A stretch of 39,393 nt of DNA, taken from positions 1 to 39,393 of the forward strand of contig VBBP01000062.1 in the NCBI GenBank assembly GCA_005884195.1. Reading direction: 5' to 3'. Every line of letters starts with the position of its first letter. The stretch's first letter is position 1. The stretch is from Candidatus Bathyarchaeota archaeon. Its GTDB lineage: Archaea > Thermoproteota > Bathyarchaeia > 40CM-2-53-6. Made by a program: the position numbers and the translations under genes. Below are positions 9,801 through 18,175 of the stretch, piece after piece. The notes beneath the pieces are model-generated. The model searched no databases, was not told where the DNA came from, and was given only the letters and a program-made list of their open reading frames with translations.

Positions 9801-12800
9801 CACGGCCACTGACCCGGACGGGACAGTCTCATCAATCACCGTTAACTGGGGTGACAGCAGTCCAGTTGACACGCTCGCTGGGACTGCTACTAGCGATACC
9901 CACACTTACTCTTCCGCAGGCTCTTTCACGATAACCGTAACCGCCACAGATAACAGTGGTTCGACTGGTCTAGGCACAGGGTCAATAACGGTCAACCAGG
10001 TCGGCGTTCCGACTGTCACTGTAAATAGTCCGACCCCGAACCCTGCCAATACTGGACAGACAGTCACGGTGACCTTCACTGTCTCCAGCAGCGTTACTGT
10101 AACTAGCATAACCGTGAATTGGGGCGATGGAACAACACCCGATTCTCTAGCGGGTACCGCAACATCGGACACTCACATCTATGCATCGACCGGCACTTCC
10201 AAGTCGCAAGTCTTCACGATCACAGTCACCGCGACCAACAGTGCTGGACCAGGATCAGGCACGAATACTGAAACAGTGAATGACAGGATTCCAACCGTAA
10301 CAATCTCCAATGTCTCACCGAACCCCGCCAATACTGGACAGACAGTCACAGTAACCTTCTCAGCCACGGACCCTGATGGAACAGTATCCTCAATATCCGT
10401 CAACTGGGGCGACGGTACAGCAGTCGACACCCTTGCCGGCACAGCGATATCCGACACTCACAGCTACGCCAGCACTGGCAGCGCCAAGACTCAAGCCTTC
10501 ACAATCACTGTAACCGCCACTGATAATAGTGGCTCAACGGGCTCTGCCACAATGTCAGAGAACGTCAACGACAGACCGCCGGTAGTCAGTATTACCAACA
10601 TTTCACCAAACCCTGTCAATACAGGTGTTCTCGTCACCGCGACCTTCACAGCAACGGACCCGGACGGGACGATCTCCTCCATAATGGTCAACTGGGGAGA
10701 CGGCACCGCAGTCGACACCCTCGCAGGGACGGCGACTAGCGATACTCACACTTACGCTTCACCAGGCTCGTTCACTATAACGGTAACGGCCACTGACAAC
10801 AGCGGGTCCACTGGCCAAGCTACAGGATCCATAACAGTCAACGTAGTCGTCGGAGTTCCAACTGTAACGGTCAACAGCCCAACACCAAACCCCGCCAATA
10901 CCGGCCAACTCGTGACAGTGACGTTCACGGTCTCCAGCACTGCGCCAGTCACCGGAATAACCGTCAACTGGGGAGATGGCACGACAAACACGCTAGTAGG
11001 ATCGGCAGCATTTGATACACACACTTACTCTTCCACAGGGAACCTCAAGTCACAAACATTCACGATAACCGTAACCGCGATAAACAGCGCAGGACCAGGA
11101 TCCGGTACGACAACAGAAGTTGTGAACGACCTGCCGCCTGTAGTGACAATATCTTCGGTTGCACCGACGTCTCCGTGCGTCGGCCAGTCCGTGACTGTGA
11201 GTTTCGTCTCTACAGACCCTGATGGGACAGTCGCGTCAAACGTTGTAAGCTGGGGAGATGGGACAGCAATCGACAACCTTCCGGGTACGGCCACGTCTGA
11301 TACTCACACTTACACTGTAGGTGGCACGTTCGCCTTCAGCGTTACAGCTACAGACAACAGCGGTTCCACCGGGCAGGGCACAGGATCAATCACCACCGTG
11401 CTTGCCGGGTGTGTTCCAACCGTCACCGTCGACGCTCCAACACCGAATCCCGCAAATACCGGCCAGTTGGTTACCGTCACCTTCACCGTCACTAGTAGCT
11501 CGACAGTCGATGGAATAACGGTGAACTGGGGCGACGGCACAACCAACACACTACTAGGAACTGTAACCATGGACAGTCATGCTTACGCTTCGACTGGCAG
11601 CGTCAAATCATCAACATTCACGATAACTGTAACCGCGACCAATAGCGCTGGACCAGGATCCGGCACGACGACTGAGGTTGTAAACGACCTTCCGCCGGCG
11701 GTTATCATTTCCAATGTTAGTCCGAACCCGGCTAACACTGGACAATTGGTTACTGTAACATTCTCAGCGACCGACCCCGACGGCACCGTTTCCTCCATAA
11801 CAGTAAGCTGGGGCGACGGATCCGCCGTTGACACTATAGGGGGAGGCGCGACATCCGACACGCACACTTACAGCACAGCCTCCACATTCACAATCACCGT
11901 CACCGCGACAGACAATAGCGGCTCAACAGGTCAAGCCACTGGTTCAGTCACGACGGTAGTCCCCGTTGGAGCTCCGACAGTCACAGTAAACAATCCGACA
12001 CCAAATCCGGCAGACACAGGAACCACTGTCACTGTAGCCTTCACCGTCTCGACTACGGCTCCAGTCACTGGAGTTAGTGTTGACTGGGGAGACGGGACGA
12101 CCAACTCGTTGTCAGGCAGTGCCACATCGGACACTCATTCTTATTCGTCAACAGGATCAGCGAAATCGCAGACCTTCACAATAACAGTCACGGCGACTAA
12201 CAGCGCGGGACCAGGATCGGGATCTACAACTGAGACCGTGAATGATAGGCCTCCTGTCGCATCGTTCACCTTCACACCTCTCAACCCATTCGGAGGACAG
12301 GCTGTCAACTTCGACGCCACACCAAGTACAGACCCTGATGGGACAATAACCGGCTACGCCTGGGATTTCGGCGATGGAACCAGCGGAACTGGAGCCACTC
12401 CAACTCACGTCTACAACCCAGCCTCAACCATGAGCTTCGCCGTGATGCTAACCGTCACCGATAACTCTGGCAACACAGGATCCACCTCGCAATCGGTAAC
12501 CGTCACAGTTACAGCGGTCAGTCCCCCAACAATCTCCATAACCAACGTGTCCCCCAACCCTGCCAGTACCGGCCAGATGGTTACCCTAACCTTCACCGTC
12601 TCCAGCACCGCAACCGTCACCGGCATAACGGTCAACTGGGGCGATGGAACCACCCTTGACAGTCTACCCGGCACTGCAACATCTGATTCTCACAGCTATG
12701 CCAATACGGGCAACGCGATGAGCCAAACCTTCACAATCACAGTCACGGCAACGAACAGTGGCGGACCTGGCACAGCCACAACCACTGAGACAGTTAATGA

Positions 12801-14091
12801 TCGATCTCCATTAGTTACGATTTCCACGGTCTCACCGAACCCTGCCAACACCGGACAATTGGTGACGGCCGCTTTTACGGCCGCCGACCCTGATGGCACG
12901 GTCTCGTCGATCAGTGTCAACTGGGGCGACAGCAGCGTACCTGACATTCTCCCTGGAACAGCGACAAGCGACACGCATACCTACGCAGCCACCGGCTCCT
13001 TCACCATCACAGTAACAGCAACGGACAACAGCGGCTCCACGGGATCGGCAACCACGTCAGAGACAGTAGCCCCGGTCACGACGACACCTATACAGCTCAC
13101 ATTCCAAGCATTCAACTTTACAGCCTTCCACGATGGCTTCGGCTCATTCGAGGTACTTGTGAATGGTCAAGTGGTCGAGGTTGTCAACATTCCATTCGTC
13201 CGCAGCGCCACCATAACCAATCCGGATTCTGCTCCGGGCGCGAACTCGTTCGTCAACTTCGGACCCTTCGACATAACCGCTTTCGTAGTCCAGGGCCAGA
13301 ACAATGTAACATTCGTCAACCCGACCAGCAGCCGCTTCAGCCTGATCAAAAACGTCATGATAACACAAGGCAATACGGTCTTTCTCAATGTCAAGGGAGC
13401 TCGGTTCGTTTCACCAGGCCGCCCGGTCACCTTCACATTCTCCAACCCGCCTCTAACGATCACCTCATTCACAATCTCCAACGACAATCCTTTCGCCGAA
13501 CAAGACGTCACCTTCACGGCAACTTATGCCGGTGGGACAGGACCGTTCAAATGCCTCTTCCGTTTCGGCAACGGTGATCTCTGGGGCGTCAAGGGGAACA
13601 ATGGATCTTGCAGCGTCAGCCCTGACTATGACGCAGCGGGAACCTTCACCGCCACGGTCCGGATAACCGGCTCGACGACGGGCGACGATCAGAGAATGAC
13701 CCTCCCCACTAGCATCGACGTCCAGCCTGACCCGTCTTTCACAACTACTAGCGAGGACATTGCAAGCCAGTCCCTGACCGCCAATAACCTCCAATCATTC
13801 AGCTTCACAATAACAAATCCTAGTGGCAGCACGATCGTCTTCCGAGTCGATGTTCTAGTCACCCTAGCAGACGGGAGCCAGACTTGGCTCATCGGCCAAT
13901 CACTCACTCTACAACCAGGCCAGACAACCAGTCTTGCACTCCAGGCCTACCCAGTCCTTGGCCAACACGGCACATACAACTTCAAGGCTGCACTAAAGTT
14001 CGGAATCGACAACAACAACGACGGCATACTCCAGACCAGTGAGAAGATTGCCACCACCGGCTACCTGTTCGGCAGCTTCAGCGTACCATAA
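6808..14091 (+). CDS. Giant secreted cohesin/PKD repeat protein (2427 aa)
   Basis: A leaderless ATG is likely at 6808 (ATG 6835 is possible). Residues 1-50 contain a basic n-region and a hydrophobic signal. Residues 60-275 form a cohesin-like domain with the segment GFDLTIDYNTTIIDAIKI, preceded by one EF-hand-like loop DVDGDGALD. PKD-like sandwiches follow at about 285-690 (FGDGSQ, WNFGDGTT), then an Ig-like domain to about 785. Residues 785-2090 hold 13 repeats with a WGD core (mostly VNWGDG) plus one classic PKD. The last 330 residues are beta-rich, with a Cys-containing degenerate PKD (FRFGNG) and a terminal domain ending GSFSVP. There is no C-terminal helix, so retention may depend on an uncleaved signal or on binding partners. 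The first 670 residues are paralogous to the membrane-anchored protein at 25153. The likely role is a long extracellular scaffold that presents a cohesin away from the membrane. Confidence 0.88.
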   Translation: MTLFSRNAGMKRSVALLKKKPRSILLALILLLVSLSTAGLASHLIGDNLLPGVNPVSAQTGPNALGIVCGYGASAPGQAFPAPIGTPDGDTANVDSSCQWAGDVDGDGALDPLVSDSPSLGTAGSGGGFTADVVITGLNTIINGFDLTIDYNTTIIDAIKIDQTGLLYGGNSGCPNTNPSCTLTTALSIDRNLGEVRVSQAVLGITSGPGGNCDSTANPSCVSPNQELFRIRFDIVGTGSGFINFSTDPVKNVITNPGAVQHTTLDSALITNDLFNLVNSQTAGNFNESWTFSPNPEVPGASITFSAAAAKCSYCTAPFTYSWDFSSQDSAAYVAKVDASGQTATVTAPPPVVNRVTLTVADSAAHSIVATRRLPLTNVASGPTTAAQGTPVGPFSGKWLGGVVTPTAGYSGLWRLCPGTALAHPVCSSGPVVISQAPGSITQTTSVAPVSWAFAGLYNDFLSISDAAVSQISANANTVVAPFTVNVTGATPAYTVAVTPDKTSINAGSSVTFTAVVTYAAAFPAASRSTSFSYLFIFGDGSQDTVTTGTDTHTFNTGGTFTVKVVARETGAASPSQIQENGYSAAVTVIGPLTVAFTFSPSSPAAGELITFTSAVSGGTPPYSYAWNFGDGTTSTLQNPTHSFATVGTDTVGLTVTDSSTPTPQTKTISKMVTVAPAAFDFSLSTPAPASLAVVQGSTSPSSSITATLVTGTAVPVTFSTSALPSGVTATFSNSPCSPTCTTMVSFAATATATLGPVTVTINVAGGSASHSVTLSLTVTAPVAVPTVTVNNPTPNPANTGATVTVTFSVTSTAAVTGITVNWGDGTALDSLVGTATSDTHIYANTGTAKSQVFTITVTATNSAGPGSGTTTETINDRPPIVTISTVSPNPANTGATVTVSFTATDPDGTVSSISVDWGDASTPTSLGGTATSATHTYANTGSAKTQAFTITVTATDNSGSTGFATTSETVNDRPPVVSVTNVSPNPVNTGVLVTLTFTATDPDGTVSSITVNWGDSSPVDTLAGTATSDTHTYSSAGSFTITVTATDNSGSTGLGTGSITVNQVGVPTVTVNSPTPNPANTGQTVTVTFTVSSSVTVTSITVNWGDGTTPDSLAGTATSDTHIYASTGTSKSQVFTITVTATNSAGPGSGTNTETVNDRIPTVTISNVSPNPANTGQTVTVTFSATDPDGTVSSISVNWGDGTAVDTLAGTAISDTHSYASTGSAKTQAFTITVTATDNSGSTGSATMSENVNDRPPVVSITNISPNPVNTGVLVTATFTATDPDGTISSIMVNWGDGTAVDTLAGTATSDTHTYASPGSFTITVTATDNSGSTGQATGSITVNVVVGVPTVTVNSPTPNPANTGQLVTVTFTVSSTAPVTGITVNWGDGTTNTLVGSAAFDTHTYSSTGNLKSQTFTITVTAINSAGPGSGTTTEVVNDLPPVVTISSVAPTSPCVGQSVTVSFVSTDPDGTVASNVVSWGDGTAIDNLPGTATSDTHTYTVGGTFAFSVTATDNSGSTGQGTGSITTVLAGCVPTVTVDAPTPNPANTGQLVTVTFTVTSSSTVDGITVNWGDGTTNTLLGTVTMDSHAYASTGSVKSSTFTITVTATNSAGPGSGTTTEVVNDLPPAVIISNVSPNPANTGQLVTVTFSATDPDGTVSSITVSWGDGSAVDTIGGGATSDTHTYSTASTFTITVTATDNSGSTGQATGSVTTVVPVGAPTVTVNNPTPNPADTGTTVTVAFTVSTTAPVTGVSVDWGDGTTNSLSGSATSDTHSYSSTGSAKSQTFTITVTATNSAGPGSGSTTETVNDRPPVASFTFTPLNPFGGQAVNFDATPSTDPDGTITGYAWDFGDGTSGTGATPTHVYNPASTMSFAVMLTVTDNSGNTGSTSQSVTVTVTAVSPPTISITNVSPNPASTGQMVTLTFTVSSTATVTGITVNWGDGTTLDSLPGTATSDSHSYANTGNAMSQTFTITVTATNSGGPGTATTTETVNDRSPLVTISTVSPNPANTGQLVTAAFTAADPDGTVSSISVNWGDSSVPDILPGTATSDTHTYAATGSFTITVTATDNSGSTGSATTSETVAPVTTTPIQLTFQAFNFTAFHDGFGSFEVLVNGQVVEVVNIPFVRSATITNPDSAPGANSFVNFGPFDITAFVVQGQNNVTFVNPTSSRFSLIKNVMITQGNTVFLNVKGARFVSPGRPVTFTFSNPPLTITSFTISNDNPFAEQDVTFTATYAGGTGPFKCLFRFGNGDLWGVKGNNGSCSVSPDYDAAGTFTATVRITGSTTGDDQRMTLPTSIDVQPDPSFTTTSEDIASQSLTANNLQSFSFTITNPSGSTIVFRVDVLVTLADGSQTWLIGQSLTLQPGQTTSLALQAYPVLGQHGTYNFKAALKFGIDNNNDGILQTSEKIATTGYLFGSFSVP
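9160..13075 (+). repeat. In-frame array of 13 WGD-type repeats plus one PKD
   Basis: Two unit types broadly alternate. Type A opens like PTVTVNxPTPNPANTG and ends with TNSAGPGSG. Type B opens like PPVVTISNVSPNPANTG and contains TDPDGTVSSI and TDNSGSTG. Each unit has a WGD core. The A-B pairing suggests that growth occurred by duplication of a two-unit block of about 500 nt. Confidence 0.85.
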
Positions 14092-14132
14092 GCGCGAATC
14101 AGCAGGCATTCTCTTCACTTAGCTATCTCTTT

Positions 14133-14180
14133 TCGCGTAACCATTCTTTTTCTCGTAACCATTTTTTTCTTGCTAACCGT
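14133..14180 (+). terminator. Tandem T-tract terminator repeats
   Basis: An 18-nt unit (tcgcgtaaccattctttt) is followed directly by a second copy with two mismatches (14151-14168), ending in a longer T run, and by a partial third copy (cttgctaaccgt, 14169-14180). T-tracts at the ends of the units would give two successive archaeal termination sites for the giant gene. Confidence 0.5.
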
Positions 14181-14189
14181 CATGTGACC

Positions 14190-14203
14190 CCACCCCGGGG
14201 TGG
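14190..14203. terminator. 14-nt GC palindrome before a T run
   Basis: ccaccccggggtgg is a perfect palindrome followed by ttgattttt. Its place between convergent genes suggests a termination or insulation role, but a protein-binding site is equally possible. Confidence 0.35.
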
Positions 14204-14406
14204 TTGATTTTTCTGCGCCCCGCCCTTGACAAACCATCCGTTCATAGCCAAGAATCCAGAAGCATAGCGACCTGGATAACATGGACTATGATGCGCGAAA
14301 GGTTCGAGTTCTACACGGGAAAAGAAACCCTGCCCGGTTCTGTATTCCTACGGTCTTAGCCCAAAGGACAAAGCTGCGGCTCGTGTCTCTTTGACCATTT
14401 GGAAGG

Positions 14407-15105
14407 TTAGACGTTGTTGCCGAAATAGAACGCGACCAGAGCCACGTCCAGGATATCGACTCGGCCATCATTGTTGAGGTCCGCAGCGACATTCCACGTC
14501 GCGCTGGGAGTTGGCAGAGCCGTGGCCCCGAAGGCGAACGCTATCGTTGCAACGTCTACTATGCTGACTGTTCCATCCTTGTCCAGATCTGGATTCTTGT
14601 CGACAGTTATTGTTCCATGCATGGTTGTCGGGTGGAACTGGCAGAAGTACTCGTAAGAACCTGCGCCGGAAAAGTCGTCCGCGGGAATCGTTGGCTTAAA
14701 GCTGAACATGATAGTTCCGCCCGTCGCTGTCAGGAGTAGGGATTTGGCGAGGCAGCCTCTTGTGTTCGCGGCATTACAAGGGTCAGTGGAGTTGACTTTG
14801 AGACCGGAGAATCCGCCAGTGTAGATTGCAAAATCATGGGTGCAGCAATCACCCCAGGACAAGGATGCGTTGAAAATGAGTCCTCTGAACTCTGTCAGAT
14901 TGGGGTTGCAGATTGATCTCCCGCTCGGCGAACATGGTGGACCTGTGGTGGTCGAGTTCCACCCTTCCACCATCGCGCGATTTGCGAAATTGGCTGGGCT
15001 AACAGCGGCTAAGGGCACGGTCTTCGCCGCGGTCTTTTGAAGACCGAAATTTCCCAGCACAGCTCCCGCTACAAGTAGAATTATCAGCAGGATAGAAACT
15101 CGCAA
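14407..15105 (-). CDS. Cupredoxin (plastocyanin-like) fused to a dockerin
   Basis: 232 residues from TTG 15105. The only nearby ATG (15110) is out of frame, and a TATA-like box sits about 25 nt upstream. Residues 1-20 are a signal peptide or anchor. Residues 45-170 show a type 1 copper site: His90 in CTHDFAIY, then Cys155, His158 and Met162 in CQFHPTTMHGTITV (C-X2-H-X3-M). Residues 173-230 are a dockerin with loops DLDKDGTVSIVD and DLNNDGRVDILD and helices ending AFAFG and AFYFG. The expected role is a one-electron carrier or copper-binding protein held on the cell surface by a cohesin instead of by its own anchor. Extra cysteines (58, 66, 87, 88, 110, 118) may form disulfides. It lies 64 nt downstream of the beta-helix gene on the same strand. 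Its redox partner is unknown. Confidence 0.87.
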   Translation of the reverse strand: MRVSILLIILLVAGAVLGNFGLQKTAAKTVPLAAVSPANFANRAMVEGWNSTTTGPPCSPSGRSICNPNLTEFRGLIFNASLSWGDCCTHDFAIYTGGFSGLKVNSTDPCNAANTRGCLAKSLLLTATGGTIMFSFKPTIPADDFSGAGSYEYFCQFHPTTMHGTITVDKNPDLDKDGTVSIVDVATIAFAFGATALPTPSATWNVAADLNNDGRVDILDVALVAFYFGNNV

Positions 15106-15123
15106 GCCATCCTACGCTTTCTA

Positions 15124-15136
15124 CTATTAACATAAG
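15124..15136 (-). promoter_or_regulatory. TATA-like box for cupredoxin-dockerin gene
   Basis: On the minus strand the box reads cttatgttaatag, centred about 25 nt upstream of the TTG at 15105. This fits leaderless transcription from a non-AUG start and suggests the gene can be expressed separately from its upstream neighbour. Confidence 0.5.
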
Positions 15137-15169
15137 AGCTTTTCGCTTTTCAAAGAAAGATGCTTACTC

Positions 15170-16915
15170 TTAACGAGCGCCCCCGGTTCTCGCCAGCCTA
15201 TTTCTCTTCCTAGCTCTAACGAACAGAACCGTCAGCAAGGCCACGACTGCCGCGGCTACTCCCCCAACCACCAGCAGAACTACTGGCAATCCGCTCGATG
15301 TCCGCACGAGTATCTGCAGCATGTCGACCGTCTGGTTTCCGATAAAGAAGCTTGTCCTTCTAGTCTCGTAGCCTGAGCTGGACACTTGTATCGAGTAGCG
15401 TCCTGGTGCAAGGCACGGAAGTGCCGCGATCCCATTAGCATTGGTGAGCTGGCTAAACCGCGGTTGTCCCGTAGGCTGGCTCACGGATGTGACGTTCGCC
15501 TTGGACAGAGATGCCTGGCCGTTTGTCACAGTTAGGAATAACCCTCCTGCGAAAACAATAATCGGCACGATATCCGTTCCATTCGTGGCAGAACTATCGA
15601 TTACTGTCAGCGTAGCGAAGAACGTGCCCTTTGCCGAGTAGACATGCGAAACGCTTTGGCCCGCCGAGCGGCTGCCATCCGCGAAATCCCAGTCGTACGC
15701 GTATGGAGGAGCGCCCTTCTGGGCTGAACCTGTGAATGTGACATTCAGTACACTTGGGCATCCGATGACCGGCTGACCGGCCGCGGTTATGATGAGGGAA
15801 GAAAACGTCCAGGGTTTCATCAAGGGAGATTGGTCCACTCCGGTCACTCTAGTCGCAGAACAAACTGAGCTTGCCCTAAAACAGGGCCACGGGCGGTTTG
15901 TGTCTCCGATGCCGTCGTTGTCCGCGTCCGTCCCGTTGTAGTCACTCCAGAAGTTTCCTTTTGGCCTAGTACCACTATCGTTCCAAACGCTACCCGTCAT
16001 GTCACCCGCGTAGACGGCGTACACCTGTAATGTGTTGTTTCGAATGTTGTTGTAGTAGATCCTGTTGCCCGTAGAGCTTGAAAGATAAATTCCCTCGGTG
16101 GTCGATAATAGGTTGTTGAAGTCGACCTCATTGCCGATGATCCTGTTCCCGCTAGAGCTAAGCATTGAGATGCCCGCTGCGCTGTTGTTCGCGATCAGGT
16201 TTCTCGTTACAAGGTTTCCTGTTGCGCCCGGATACCAGATCCTAACCCCCTCGGATCCGTAACGCAAAGTGTTGAGCTTCACAACGTTTCCAGTAGAGTT
16301 GAAAATCCCAACCCCTATCACGTTTCCACTAGCGTTGTCTTCCTGGATCACATTAGCGAAACCTCCTTGGACCGCGACACCATATAGATTTCCAGTCTCC
16401 ACTGTGCTAGCGACCGTTACCGCGTAGGAGTCGTAAATAGTCGTACCATTCGACTGTTTTGAAGACCCGACCAGAACGCTTTGCGACACTTTCACTTGGA
16501 ATGACGAGATGACTAGCACGGAACTGTTGAATATTCCCGGGTTCCGGATTGTAAAGCCTGAGATCGCGACGCCGCTTGTCGTGAACACAGTGACGCCTGG
16601 GCCGATTCCCTGGCCGTCGAGGAATGTTGAGCTGTTTCCCGCTCCAGTCAAGGTGAGGCTCTTGTCGATTAGAACATTCTCGGCATAGGTTCCGCTAGCC
16701 ACGATTATTGAATCGCCTGAGACCGCGGCCGTTACAGCGCTCTGGATCGTCGGGTATTGTGTTGAAGGAACATGGAGAGTACCGGGGTTTGCCCTTACAA
16801 ACACTGGTGGGACGCTCGGAGCCAGCATGATAACAAGGAGGCAGAGAATGAGAAGCCGCGTCGACCTCCACTTGCCTTCGGGACCCGCAACACCCTCTCT
16901 CGTCCGGGCGAGCAT
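15170..16915 (-). CDS. NosD-like beta-helix / PKD membrane-anchored protein
   Basis: 581 residues from ATG 16915. A basic n-region and hydrophobic stretch (about residues 18-42) form the signal. Residues 45-320 are a right-handed parallel beta-helix of the NosD/pectate-lyase-like kind: it opens LHVPSTQYPTIQSAV, has GDSIIVASGTY, and then many short units of the type SSGNRIIGN and STGNRIYYNNIRNN. Residues 355-445 are a PKD domain (WDFADGSRS, SHVYSAKGTFFATLTVID). Residues 448-535 look like a carboxypeptidase-regulatory-like sandwich (NANGIAALPCLAPGRYSIQV). Residues 543-566 are a transmembrane helix followed by RARKRNRLAR. Such helices often bind or process polysaccharides, and NosD itself is tied to copper delivery. 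Its position next to a cupredoxin makes a copper link worth testing, but no copper ligands are evident. No cohesin is seen. Confidence 0.83.
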   Translation of the reverse strand: MLARTREGVAGPEGKWRSTRLLILCLLVIMLAPSVPPVFVRANPGTLHVPSTQYPTIQSAVTAAVSGDSIIVASGTYAENVLIDKSLTLTGAGNSSTFLDGQGIGPGVTVFTTSGVAISGFTIRNPGIFNSSVLVISSFQVKVSQSVLVGSSKQSNGTTIYDSYAVTVASTVETGNLYGVAVQGGFANVIQEDNASGNVIGVGIFNSTGNVVKLNTLRYGSEGVRIWYPGATGNLVTRNLIANNSAAGISMLSSSGNRIIGNEVDFNNLLSTTEGIYLSSSTGNRIYYNNIRNNTLQVYAVYAGDMTGSVWNDSGTRPKGNFWSDYNGTDADNDGIGDTNRPWPCFRASSVCSATRVTGVDQSPLMKPWTFSSLIITAAGQPVIGCPSVLNVTFTGSAQKGAPPYAYDWDFADGSRSAGQSVSHVYSAKGTFFATLTVIDSSATNGTDIVPIIVFAGGLFLTVTNGQASLSKANVTSVSQPTGQPRFSQLTNANGIAALPCLAPGRYSIQVSSSGYETRRTSFFIGNQTVDMLQILVRTSSGLPVVLLVVGGVAAAVVALLTVLFVRARKRNRLARTGGAR

Positions 16916-17218
16916 TGTATTACAGCCATGGTTTTAGCTCCAGATAAGGAATAGCTCTCTCAGCGAAGCAATACTGCTCGTTTGTGATTGGATGCGCCTC
17001 TCAACCGCTTTCATTGTAGGGATTTGGGGCCGACTCCCCTTGTCGAGCTGGCTTCTCAGAGCATTCCTTTTCAAGCTATGTCAACCTTCAACAACCGTGC
17101 GATTGAAGTGCTTTTCCGGGGTGCTTCGTATAGCTAGAGCATTCCAGGGGTACAGAGAGAGTTCTTCGGCTCAGTAAGTCTTATATTAGCTGTAACGGGT
17201 TCTTGATACCGAATAGCT
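16916..17218. other. Divergent intergenic region
   Basis: 303 nt between diverging genes. It contains a TATA-like box for the rightward gene (17180-17188) and a 10-nt direct repeat, agagcattcc, at 17058-17067 and 17136-17145, which could be a regulator site. A 61-codon frame at 16992-17177 has no convincing product. Confidence 0.45.
17180..17188 (+). promoter_or_regulatory. TATA-like box for secreted cohesin gene
   Basis: cttatatta lies about 34 nt upstream of TTG 17219, giving a predicted leader of about 10 nt. No ribosome binding site is visible. Confidence 0.5.
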
Positions 17219-18106
17219 TTGAATAAAGGCATACTCACACCACTCCTAATACTAGCCCTCTCAGCAATGATGGTAGTACCCGAAGCCCCATCGCTCCTCG
17301 TACACGCCGCAGGCCCAGCATCCCTCGCCGTCAACCCAGCCGTGGTCGGCGCAGACGTCGGCGAGACCTTCACGGTCTCGGTAGATGTCGGCAACGTAGC
17401 AGACATGGTCGCGACCGACGTTGTACTTCATTATAGCAACGTTGTTCTCAGCGGAGTCTCGATAGACTGCGACGGCTCAACAGCGTACATGGGAACCAGT
17501 CACATAATCGCCGCCTCGTCACTCTCGGACAGCGCCATGACAGCTGAATGCGCAGTAGCACTGCTCGGCGGCTCCACCCTCCAAGTTGGAGCACCCGTGT
17601 CGGTCATGAAGGTAACCTTCAGCGTGATCGCCTTCGGATCCTCTGACCTTACCATCGACTCCTCATCTACTATCGCTGCTGAAGTGAGCGGTTCCACAGT
17701 AAGCGTTCCTTACAGTGCCACGAACGGCGCCTTCACAACACCACCAACAATCCTCCTGGTCGCACCCAACGGCGGTCCGGCCCCGGGACAAAGCGTAGTC
17801 AAACTACACAAGACAGACCATGTTGACCTCCAAGGCTTCATCCAGCTATCACCCATCGCTCCTCAAGCAGCCTTCGGTGGAGTCGTCTTCACTATCGTAG
17901 CCCCCGACACCAGTTCCACAACAATCACATCGGACATCATCTTCCTATCCATTGGAGCAACCGGAACTGTCACAGCAACCTACACGCTACCAAACTTAAC
18001 GGGCAACTACCACGTATTCGTCACACCTCTACGCTGCACTCTACCTGATCAGTGTACCCTTAGCACCACAACTGCCGCTGGACTGTCCTTCAGAGTCAAG
18101 CACTAA
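17219..18106 (+). CDS. Small secreted cohesin-like protein without anchor
   Basis: 295 residues from TTG 17219 (MNKGILTPLLILALSAMMV), which begins directly with a signal peptide. Residues 31-175 have a cohesin-like layout: the GETFTVSVDVGNV strand, then ATDVVLHYSNVVLSGVSIDC, then VSVMKVTFSVIAFGSSDL. Residues 176-295 are a second beta-sandwich (TILLVAPNGGPAPGQSVVKL to FRVKH). There is no C-terminal helix and no sorting tail, so the protein should be released or held by a partner. The next gene, 70 nt downstream on the same strand, ends in a dockerin, so this may be its direct partner. The fold is inferred from pattern; a generic Ig-like domain is the alternative. Confidence 0.72.
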   Translation: MNKGILTPLLILALSAMMVVPEAPSLLVHAAGPASLAVNPAVVGADVGETFTVSVDVGNVADMVATDVVLHYSNVVLSGVSIDCDGSTAYMGTSHIIAASSLSDSAMTAECAVALLGGSTLQVGAPVSVMKVTFSVIAFGSSDLTIDSSSTIAAEVSGSTVSVPYSATNGAFTTPPTILLVAPNGGPAPGQSVVKLHKTDHVDLQGFIQLSPIAPQAAFGGVVFTIVAPDTSSTTITSDIIFLSIGATGTVTATYTLPNLTGNYHVFVTPLRCTLPDQCTLSTTTAAGLSFRVKH

Positions 18107-18130
18107 GCAATCGCTCCCTTCAAGAGTCCC

Positions 18131-18145
18131 CTCCTTCTTTTTTCT
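18131..18145 (+). terminator. T-rich terminator
   Basis: ctccttcttttttct lies 25-40 nt after the stop of the small cohesin gene. It is a plausible archaeal T-tract terminator, so the next gene may have its own transcript. Confidence 0.4.
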
Positions 18146-18175
18146 CGTACGCCAGCAGTCAGTACGCACAAGAAG

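Larger units (their letters stand above)
14092..14406. other. Convergent intergenic region, no gene seen
   Basis: 315 nt between two converging genes. It holds a T-rich repeated terminator region and a GC-rich palindrome, listed separately. The only open frame with an ATG (14281-14394, 37 codons) has no ribosome binding site or recognisable product. Nothing else is supported. Confidence 0.6.

Noticed and set aside
9160..13075. CRISPR-like repetition
   Set aside because: The repeats are long, in frame and coding; there are no short identical repeats with unique spacers.
14281..14394. 37-codon open frame starting ATG after the palindrome
   Set aside because: No promoter or ribosome binding site and no recognisable features; it lies between two terminator-bearing convergent gene ends.
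16992..17177. 61-codon open frame in the divergent intergenic region
   Set aside because: No ribosome binding site, no recognisable domain, odd composition unlike the neighbours, and it overlaps the promoter region of the next gene.
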